This document shows, piece after piece, positions 1 through 5,811 of a DNA stretch of 6,818 bases. The translations under genes were made by a program, and so were the position numbers. The notes below the pieces were generated by a model that was not told the origin of the DNA, made no database searches, and saw only the letters and a list, made by a program, of their open reading frames with translations. Position 1 is the stretch's first letter; every line of letters starts with the position of its first letter. The stretch covers positions 1-6,818 of the forward strand of contig JABSPR010000126.1 in assembly GCA_013214975.1 (NCBI GenBank), in the 5' to 3' direction. This stretch comes from Flavobacteriales bacterium (GTDB lineage: Bacteria; Bacteroidota; Bacteroidia; DT-38).

Positions 1-2
1 AA

Positions 3-1163
3 CATGAAGATGGGTCTCCAAGTAACAACAGCAGGAATTTCACCCTTCTTGGTGATCCGGCAATTACCTTAGCATACCCGAAAGAAAAAATTGCTACGAC
101 TTCAATTAAAGTGACCGGGAATACGACCATTTCAGACACAATACGAGCCTTGAATGAAGTCGAAATTACAGGCGAAATAAGAAACCAAAATGGCGTTAAA
201 TTAACCAATTTTCAAGGCATCCTTTACCCAACAATATTTGATAAAGTCCAAACTTTAAACACGCTTGGAAATGATAACAATGGCGAAAATACCATATCGT
301 TTCAAGTGCAGAAAAACGCAATATTTAAAGGTAAAGCGAGTGTGACAAATGGTAACTTTTCTTTCAAATTTGTAGTGCCAAAAGACATTGGATACCAATA
401 TGGAGAAGGAAGAATTAGTTATTATGCAGAGAATGGAAACATTGATGCAAGTGGTATTAAAACAGATTTTATTGTAGGAGGTACGGATACGACTGCAGTT
501 TTAAACGAAGAAGGACCCGAAATAGAATTATTTCTAAACGACGATAAATTTGTAAACGGAGGAACCACAAACGAAAATCCCAATATCTATGCAAAAGTAT
601 ATGACGAAAATGGTATCAATACAGTAGGAATAGGTATTGGCCATGATATCACCGCTGTTATTGATGGAGATGATGTTAACCCTATAGTTCTTAATGAATT
701 CTATGAATCGGATATAGATAGCTATAAGTCTGGTGTAATTAAATACCCATTGTCTGATTTAAGTCAAGGGCCACATACAATTACATTAAAGGTTTGGGAT
801 GTACAAAATAATTCAAGTGAGAGAACGAAAGAATTTGTTGTGAAAAATTCAAAAAAAATGGAATTATCTCATGTACTTAATTACCCAAATCCATTTACAT
901 TAAATACTTCTTTTTACTTCGAACACAATCAACCAAATTCTGATTTGGATATATCTATACAGATTTTCACTTTGGCCGGAAATCTAATTAAAACAATTAA
1001 TCAAAAATTAACTACATCTGGATTTCGATCGGATGCAATACCTTGGGATGGACGAAGCGATTATGGTGAAAAGCTAGGTAGAGGAACCTATTTATATCGT
1101 ATTACGGTACAAAGTGCCGATGGATTTTCATCCAATAAGTACGAGCGGCTTGTAATATTATAG
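3..1163 (+). CDS. porU: Type IX secretion system sortase PorU, C-terminal part (5' end outside window)
   Basis: PorU is the cell-surface C25 (gingipain-like) peptidase that removes the C-terminal sorting domain of T9SS cargo and attaches the cargo to the outer surface. The reading frame is open from base 3, so the annotated start lies upstream of the window and the GTG at 111 is internal. Visible are 386 residues. Near the left edge is the block RNFTLLGDPAITLAYP (about bases 33-80), which marks the end of the C25 peptidase domain in PorU proteins. Beta-rich Ig-like segments follow. The last ~100 residues hold a YPNPF motif (near base 880) and the FlgD-like signature PWDGRSDYGEKLGRGTYLYR (near 1040-1100), resembling the CTD that PorU itself keeps. 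The catalytic His/Cys are not in the window. The protein ends at TAG 1161-1163 without truncation. Confidence in the family is high; the symbol rests on the block and the C-terminal architecture. Confidence 0.88.
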   Translation, partial: HEDGSPSNNSRNFTLLGDPAITLAYPKEKIATTSIKVTGNTTISDTIRALNEVEITGEIRNQNGVKLTNFQGILYPTIFDKVQTLNTLGNDNNGENTISFQVQKNAIFKGKASVTNGNFSFKFVVPKDIGYQYGEGRISYYAENGNIDASGIKTDFIVGGTDTTAVLNEEGPEIELFLNDDKFVNGGTTNENPNIYAKVYDENGINTVGIGIGHDITAVIDGDDVNPIVLNEFYESDIDSYKSGVIKYPLSDLSQGPHTITLKVWDVQNNSSERTKEFVVKNSKKMELSHVLNYPNPFTLNTSFYFEHNQPNSDLDISIQIFTLAGNLIKTINQKLTTSGFRSDAIPWDGRSDYGEKLGRGTYLYRITVQSADGFSSNKYERLVIL

Positions 1164-1174
1164 ATCCACTTTCA

Positions 1175-1210
1175 GAACCTAACAACCAGACCCTTATCTT
1201 GTTAGGATTT
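1175..1210 (+). terminator. Possible terminator hairpin after porU
   Basis: CCTAACAA (1178-1185) and TTGTTAGG (1199-1206) are perfect 8-bp complements separated by a 13-nt loop. They start 15 nt after the porU stop and are followed directly by ATTTTAT. The stem is only modestly GC-rich and the T tract is short, so it would be a weak intrinsic terminator. Its position between porU and the next gene supports the reading. Confidence 0.5.
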
Positions 1211-1305
1211 TATCACTTGTTAACTCTTTTGTTAAGAACTCCTTTCAAACTAAGGAACTAAGCGAATTTTCCTTCGTAATTTACTTTTACATAAACCACC
1301 TATAA

Positions 1306-1578
1306 ATGAGTCTAGTAAAGGAACTTCAAGAAAGACATGGATATACAGATCACCTTGTGGATCAAGAAAAGTATTTATCTAAACCAATCGATACAAAAGG
1401 AACTCAATTTCTTATTAAAATAATTAGTGATAACGAATTAGATTCTCCTCAAGTCTCCTTTTTAAGTAAAGAATTAGAAAATAGTTTATTTGAAGATGTT
1501 GAAAGGCTAACCAACAACATTGAAGAGATACAAGACTACTATCTCCAGGCGATCAAATATATTAAGTTACGAGGTTAA
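1306..1578 (+). CDS. Small hypothetical protein, 90 residues
   Basis: I do not recognise this protein. It is a 90-residue, charged, predicted mostly helical cytoplasmic protein with no signal peptide, membrane segment, cysteine or DNA-binding motif. The C-terminal half (about residues 47-88) reads as one or two amphipathic helices, including an acidic stretch around FEDVERLTNNIEEIQDYY, which could mediate oligomerisation. The ATG at 1306 has no clear Shine-Dalgarno site, which is common in this phylum. TACTTTTA at 1282-1289 matches seven of eight positions of the Bacteroidota -7 element TAnnTTTG, but no convincing -33 partner is seen. The gene lies 142 nt after porU, beyond a hairpin, so it is probably transcribed separately or by read-through. 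Its stop is only 2 nt from the convergent stop of the T9SS cargo gene. The coding call rests on an uninterrupted frame, plausible composition and a neat fit between neighbours. Confidence 0.68.
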   Translation: MSLVKELQERHGYTDHLVDQEKYLSKPIDTKGTQFLIKIISDNELDSPQVSFLSKELENSLFEDVERLTNNIEEIQDYYLQAIKYIKLRG

Positions 1579-1580
1579 CC

Positions 1581-2693
1581 TTATTTAAGAAGAAGAACCC
1601 GTTCAGAATATATCCTATCGGATGTCCTAACATGGATAAAATACATTCCTTCACTTTGTAAACTGATGTCGATTTGATTTATCTCATCAAATTCCCCAAA
1701 TCCAACTCGTTCACCAGCGATATTAAATACTTGAATTGTTCTAATAACCTCCTCCTCTGGAAGTCCAAACGTAATTAACCCCTTACTTGGATTAGGATAT
1801 ACTTTGAAACTAGTTCCATTTACAACAGTTTCTTCTATTGAGTTCGACACAACTAATTTCAGATTTACCCCAAACCAACTACTTGAGTCTATCGTAAATA
1901 TAAACGCATCATTAAAATTCGATTGGCTATTATAATACGAAGTCGAATAGCCAGGCGCCACTCCGGTAAGCTTATACTCCCCGTTGCAAATATTTTTAAT
2001 CGAAAAACTACCATTTAGAATATTCGAAGTTGAATCTAAATACAACGTACTATCCTCACTATCTACCAAATAAACTGTTCCAGAAGAAATCAAATTATCA
2101 CCTCCTAGTAACGTGCCTTCTATGTAATTCTCACATACAATTTCTGGCGGTTCGGCTAATCCAACAGAACCTACTAAGGTAACTTCACACCCCCCGTTAT
2201 CAATAACCAGAACCTCGTAAGAGTCTCCTTCGCAAAGCTGATTCACAGAACTATTAAAACTTTCGCTTGACCATTGATATGTGTATGGACTCCCAAATCC
2301 TCCAAATAAATCAACAGTCATGATTCCCGAGCAATCTCCTTGATCATCTTCAATAATAATATCACCAGATAAAATCGGTGCCGAAACAGGTACTGTTATT
2401 GTCATTGTATCAACATTTAAGTCAAAATCCATAACAGACACAGTGTAATTTCCTGGGGATAAAGAGGTCATTGTATCTATTTCAAAATACATATTGTTAA
2501 ACACTACTCCATTTGACCAGCTAACCTGGTACGGTGGAAAATTGCCACTTATTTCGAACTCAATAAATCCTGATGCACTTCCAGTACATGTACCATGTAC
2601 ATTTAAAACAGTAATCGATTGTGCACTATTCTGATTTGAAACAAGTACAAAAACTAAAATCCAAAGCGCATTATGTAAGAATCTATTTCCCAT
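1581..2693 (-). CDS. Secreted SprB-like repeat protein with T9SS type A C-terminal sorting domain
   Basis: This is a 370-residue surface or secreted protein. A signal peptide spans about residues 1-25 (hydrophobic WILVFVLV, ending NSAQ). Two SprB-like beta modules follow at about 27-102 and 108-180; each has the pattern Cys-x-G near its start, a PPYQVSWSNG or PYTYQWSS core and a GNYTVSV or GDSYEVLVID closing strand with paired cysteines. Residues about 190-282 form a carboxypeptidase-regulatory/CnaB-like domain (GTVYLVDSEDSTLYLDST, then NGSFSIKNICNGEYKLTGVAPGY split over two strands). The C-terminus (about 295-370) is a T9SS type A sorting domain: YPNPSKG, IQVFNIAGERV, then GMYFIHVRT and a basic LLLK end. 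SprB modules occur in gliding adhesins, so an adhesive role is plausible, though this protein is far shorter than SprB. It is the last gene of the sigma/FecR/STN operon, 2 nt after the previous stop. Confidence 0.85.
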   Translation of the reverse strand: MGNRFLHNALWILVFVLVSNQNSAQSITVLNVHGTCTGSASGFIEFEISGNFPPYQVSWSNGVVFNNMYFEIDTMTSLSPGNYTVSVMDFDLNVDTMTITVPVSAPILSGDIIIEDDQGDCSGIMTVDLFGGFGSPYTYQWSSESFNSSVNQLCEGDSYEVLVIDNGGCEVTLVGSVGLAEPPEIVCENYIEGTLLGGDNLISSGTVYLVDSEDSTLYLDSTSNILNGSFSIKNICNGEYKLTGVAPGYSTSYYNSQSNFNDAFIFTIDSSSWFGVNLKLVVSNSIEETVVNGTSFKVYPNPSKGLITFGLPEEEVIRTIQVFNIAGERVGFGEFDEINQIDISLQSEGMYFIHVRTSDRIYSERVLLLK

Positions 2694-2695
2694 AT

Positions 2696-4057
2696 CTAAT
2701 TATCTGTCAACATATATTGAATTCCGAATCCTGCTCCAAGAAAATATCTCTTTTGGTGTGGATTATAATCTCCTTTCCCGAATGGGCTAAATGCATGCCT
2801 GTAAGACAAGCCCAACTTCACAGACACCCGTTTATCAAAGTGAATGATTAACATAGAGGTACCTCCTAAGGAAGACACATGTTTTCTACTTATTTGATTA
2901 TACAAATCCTGCACAGGCTCACTTTCGCTAATATTTTGAGAAGGAGATCCTATTAAGAAAGAATTTGTCCACAGTGCTGTTAAAGACCAGGAAATATGCA
3001 AACCATCAATAACTAAATATTCCAGTCCCAAAGGCATCTCGAAATACTTAAATACATTCCTATGATTATAGGCTTGGTCAACAGAATCTACTACAGTTAT
3101 TGCAATAGAATCTTTGAAGTATTGCGTGGTAATTTCACCTCTCCTTATCGAAAAAACAGAATCCATATTATAAACTTGATAATATTCATAACTAGCGTCC
3201 TCTTTTATAGAAGTATATAGCGAATCGCTGTGTTTCGAAAACTGCGCACCGATAGTCAATCCTATCTTTCCTCTTCTTAAGGATACATTCGCTCCTGTAA
3301 TTTCGAATTGATTTAATTTTTGATCTAATGAAAATTCGTTATAGACCCCCGATTTATTCTTCCCAAATGGAAACAAAGTATAGGTATTAATAATATCGAG
3401 AATTACATCTGTTTTCCGTTTTTCTTTAATAGAATCTCTCTTTATCTCTACCAGCTCTATAATTAACGAACCCTTGTTATGGATTGGTAGGCTATCAATC
3501 ATGACCGGTTCAGGATCTGACCGTAATCCAATTACATGTGTTTCTCCTTCTATTTCTTTTTCCGACGTTTCTAACTTTCCGAGATTGCCTCCCGACGAGT
3601 TCATCTGGCTTTCAATCTCCACATTCTTACTCTTGGGTAACTCAATATCAGTATCCTTCGTTTTCGGGCTAATGTCATGTACTATAGAGGGCAGATCTGG
3701 CTTAAAAATACTTGCACTTCCCTTTGCTTTATAGATAACTACATTGTCGCCTAATTCTCTAAATTCAATGTTATAATTAAGAAATAAAGTGGTAAGAATA
3801 TCCTTTATACTTCTGTTGTATGCTTTGATAGTTGCCTTTTCGGACGAAGGGATGAGGTTGGGGCTATATGAAAAAAAGATATTGCTCTCCTTCTGAATTT
3901 GTTTTAAAATAGAAGATATTGGAATGTCGTTAACATAAACGCTTACACGTTTATCTAGTCTTGTTTGTGAGTAAACAACTGTTGTGACTAAAAGCAACGA
4001 CAAAATTGCAAGTACCCTAAACTGTATTTTTACCAACTGATATAAGCTGAAATTCAA
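2696..4057 (-). CDS. STN-domain protein fused to a short outer-membrane beta-barrel-like domain
   Basis: Architecture in order: signal peptide (about residues 9-31, VKIQFRVLAILSLLLVTTVVYSQ in two parts); STN (secretin/TonB short N-terminal) domain at about 37-112, with the typical ISSILKQIQKESNIFFSYSP and SIKDILTTLFLNYNIEF blocks; a hydrophilic, Ser/Lys/Glu-rich linker to about 245; then about 205 residues of alternating strands with aromatic edges (for example YFEMPLGLEY near 338-347, LHISWSLTALW, VKLGLSYRHAF, YFLGAGFGIQYML), resembling the small 8-stranded OMP_b-brl type barrels. I see no TonB plug and no large transporter barrel. It sits where a FecA-like transporter normally follows FecR, so by inference its periplasmic STN domain contacts FecR. 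The frame has no ATG before residue 152. Candidate starts are TTG at 4057 or TTG at 4036, the latter giving a cleaner signal peptide. The start is therefore uncertain, and one missing base upstream is possible. Confidence 0.75.
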   Translation of the reverse strand: MNFSLYQLVKIQFRVLAILSLLLVTTVVYSQTRLDKRVSVYVNDIPISSILKQIQKESNIFFSYSPNLIPSSEKATIKAYNRSIKDILTTLFLNYNIEFRELGDNVVIYKAKGSASIFKPDLPSIVHDISPKTKDTDIELPKSKNVEIESQMNSSGGNLGKLETSEKEIEGETHVIGLRSDPEPVMIDSLPIHNKGSLIIELVEIKRDSIKEKRKTDVILDIINTYTLFPFGKNKSGVYNEFSLDQKLNQFEITGANVSLRRGKIGLTIGAQFSKHSDSLYTSIKEDASYEYYQVYNMDSVFSIRRGEITTQYFKDSIAITVVDSVDQAYNHRNVFKYFEMPLGLEYLVIDGLHISWSLTALWTNSFLIGSPSQNISESEPVQDLYNQISRKHVSSLGGTSMLIIHFDKRVSVKLGLSYRHAFSPFGKGDYNPHQKRYFLGAGFGIQYMLTDN

Positions 4058-4103
4058 TGTCTTATATTTAAAACTTAATCTAAAGTAGAAAACATGCTAT
4101 ATC

Positions 4104-5108
4104 TCAGCAACCTTCTCCAGAAATAATCTGACCGTCTGTGTTCGACTCAATAGAAACATCAAGTGTTAGACTAATTAGTTCAATAATATATTCAATACTG
4201 CTTTGGGTAAATGTTGTAGTAAGCGGGCAATTATTTAACCCGGCACTCTCCAGAATAAAATTAGTATTCCACTCCTTGTTAAGCTTATTTATAACCGACA
4301 ATAATGGTTCTTCTTGGAATCTCAACTTACCATCATACCAAAACAGGAAATTTAAATTGTCATTTAATTCTTTCTTCGAAGACGATGCATCCTGAATTAC
4401 AGAGCCCTTATATCCTTCCGTTATGTAATCCTTTTTACTAAAACTATCTACATCTTTTCCTTCAGTATAAACTAGTACACTTCCTTCTACAACGGTCACC
4501 ACCACAGAATCTTCGTTGTAGCCGTTTACATTAAACTTTGTACCCATTACTTGAACCCTTGTTGTTCCCACTTCTATGATAAAAGGACGTTCGGGATCGC
4601 TTTCTACTTCAAAATAGGCCTCTCCAGTTAAAGCAACTAATCTTAAATTATCTTTAAATTTCTGTGGATAAGAAATCGTTGAATTTTTATTCAAAATGAT
4701 AAGGGATCCATCGGCAAGTGCCCTTTCCGTTTGTTCTTCAGAAGCCTCCACAACAACATTAGGTTGGTCACTATTTTTAGAACTGATGTACCATAACCCA
4801 GATGCCAATATTAATATCGCAGCAACTTTTAACAGATTGCTCCAAAGCGGAATTACTGGTATCGCCTCCTCTTGATCCTCTTCCTTTCGTTCTTTTAAAA
4901 ACTCTTGAAATTTAACATCGATATTAATATTCTCCTGAGCTACTTTAGCTTCAGAAAGCTCAACCACAGCAAGCATATTCAGATAAGACTGTTTAATGTT
5001 CTCATCCGAATCAATAAGACGCTTCAGTTCCAGGATTTCCTCCTCAGAAGCTTCATTGACGAGATATTTCTCGATCAATTCAATATATGTATCTTCTTTT
5101 TCTGTCAT
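4104..5108 (-). CDS. FecR family membrane anti-sigma factor / signal transducer
   Basis: FecR proteins hold their cognate ECF sigma factor at the inner membrane and release it when the periplasmic part is engaged by an outer-membrane partner's STN domain. The 334-residue length is normal for Bacteroidota. Residues 1-75 form an acidic, helical cytoplasmic sigma-binding region; one membrane segment lies at about 89-108 (LLKVAAILILASGLWYI); the FecR domain is at about 128-214 (ADGSLIILNKNSTISYP, LTGEAYFEVESDPERPFII, VMGTKFNVNGY, VTVVEGSV). The C-terminal STN-like domain (DUF4974 type) is at about 258-334, with LLSVINKLNKEWNTNF and Cys294 in NNCPLTTTF. The protein ends in GEGC; Cys294 and Cys334 could form a periplasmic disulfide, an arrangement familiar from related FecR proteins. 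ATG at 5108 is 45 nt after the sigma factor stop and is preceded by a weak GAGAAG purine stretch. No truncation is seen. Confidence 0.92.
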   Translation of the reverse strand: MTEKEDTYIELIEKYLVNEASEEEILELKRLIDSDENIKQSYLNMLAVVELSEAKVAQENINIDVKFQEFLKERKEEDQEEAIPVIPLWSNLLKVAAILILASGLWYISSKNSDQPNVVVEASEEQTERALADGSLIILNKNSTISYPQKFKDNLRLVALTGEAYFEVESDPERPFIIEVGTTRVQVMGTKFNVNGYNEDSVVVTVVEGSVLVYTEGKDVDSFSKKDYITEGYKGSVIQDASSSKKELNDNLNFLFWYDGKLRFQEEPLLSVINKLNKEWNTNFILESAGLNNCPLTTTFTQSSIEYIIELISLTLDVSIESNTDGQIISGEGC

Positions 5109-5153
5109 CTCAGTTATTCATCTTCTCACTTAACATATGCCCGTAATCCGCAT

Positions 5154-5738
5154 TTACCCTAGTATTTTATCTATCACCCCTAATACAAAGACTAAGAGTA
5201 GGTTAATATAGTCACTCAATTTAGAGTACACCTTCTTCAGAGCAATACTCATATGATACTCCACCGTTTTATGGTTTATCTCCAGTTTTTCGGCAATCTC
5301 TTTATAAGTAAAGCCGTCAAACCGGTTCTTTCTGAAAATATCTTGTTGCTGATCACTTAGTTCGGACAAAGCATCATTAAGCCTTTCCATCAATTCACCA
5401 CTAGCCAACCCATCTGGTGTAGTAAACTGGTCCTTAGACATAAGATATCGATCTTCTCGACTCCTCAATCTGGTTTCCGAACGGATATGCATTAAGCAAT
5501 TGTTGTGAACGATCTTACATAAATAGAAATAGACATTCTCCCCTTCTTGAAGTCTGTCTCTACTCTCCCAAACTTTTAATATGGTTTTCTGAACCATGTC
5601 TTCAGACACGATTGGATCACGAAGAATTCGTTGAGCGTTATAACAAAGAGCATGGAAATAGTTCTTGTAAACAAAGTAATAAGCTTCGTCGTTTCCGTCT
5701 TTAAGTTGCTTGGTTAGATTGTCTTTGGTTATCTCCAT
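5154..5738 (-). CDS. ECF-family RNA polymerase sigma factor, FecR-associated
   Basis: This 194-residue sigma-70 family ECF protein would direct RNA polymerase to its own operon and other targets once released by the neighbouring FecR protein. Region 2 is at about residues 17-87 (EAYYFVYKNYF, then SEDMVQKTILKVWE and FYLCKIVHN). Region 4 is at about 123-173 (LSDQQQDIFRKNRFDGFTYKEIAEKL split over two helices, then INHKTVEYHMSIALKKV as the helix-turn-helix). After region 4 the protein ends in a hydrophobic tail (YINLLLVFVLGVIDKILG, 177-194), seen in other Bacteroidota ECF factors. I prefer the ATG at 5738 because GGTGAG lies 7 nt upstream of it; the frame also has an in-frame GTG at 5753, which overlaps that ribosome-binding site and would add five residues. 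It is the first gene of the FecR/STN/T9SS-cargo operon. Confidence 0.92.
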   Translation of the reverse strand: MEITKDNLTKQLKDGNDEAYYFVYKNYFHALCYNAQRILRDPIVSEDMVQKTILKVWESRDRLQEGENVYFYLCKIVHNNCLMHIRSETRLRSREDRYLMSKDQFTTPDGLASGELMERLNDALSELSDQQQDIFRKNRFDGFTYKEIAEKLEINHKTVEYHMSIALKKVYSKLSDYINLLLVFVLGVIDKILG

Positions 5739-5744
5739 GATCGT

Positions 5745-5750
5745 ACTCAC
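5745..5750 (-). promoter_or_regulatory. Shine-Dalgarno-like site for the ECF sigma factor
   Basis: Read on the minus strand, GGTGAG lies 7 nt before the ATG at 5738. Its presence favours that ATG over the GTG at 5753, which overlaps it. Most other genes here lack a comparable site. Confidence 0.45.
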
Positions 5751-5763
5751 CACTAAATTAGTG
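5751..5763. promoter_or_regulatory. Short perfect dyad upstream of the ECF sigma gene
   Basis: CACTAA-A-TTAGTG is a perfect 6-bp inverted repeat around one central base, directly next to the sigma factor's ribosome-binding site. It could be an operator half-site pair or a small leader hairpin affecting translation, but dyads this short also arise by chance in AT-rich DNA. On the minus strand TAAAGTTG at 5799-5792 matches seven of eight positions of the Bacteroidota -7 element TAnnTTTG and would place a transcript start roughly 45 nt before the ATG. No clear -33 element accompanies it. Confidence 0.25.
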
Positions 5764-5811
5764 ATCCTAAAGAAAATGGGATAGAAACTTTCAACTTTAT
5801 AAGTCCTTGAG

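Noticed and set aside
1248..1263. Two tandem copies of AACTAAG with an 8-base period between porU and the small gene.
   Set aside because: Two short copies in AT-rich intergenic DNA are too few to call a repeat or binding site.
2584..2600. Perfect 7-bp inverted repeat GTACATG-TAC-CATGTAC.
   Set aside because: It lies inside the cargo gene at the codons for the first SprB-like module (around VHGTC) and is explained by coding sequence; there is no T tract or regulatory context.
2621..2851. Plus-strand open frame of 76 codons across the cargo/STN gene junction.
   Set aside because: It overlaps two well-supported minus-strand genes and its translation has no recognisable features; the same applies to the plus-strand frames at 3474-3734, 4138-4395 and 4905-5162.
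5739..5753. GTG at 5753 as start of the ECF sigma factor.
   Set aside because: The GTG overlaps the best Shine-Dalgarno-like site, and the ATG at 5738 is well spaced from it and gives a normal N-terminus.
5764..5811. Terminator for the exported-protein gene before the sigma gene.
   Set aside because: Only the direct repeat AAAGTTGAAAGTT is present; no stable stem followed by a T tract could be found.
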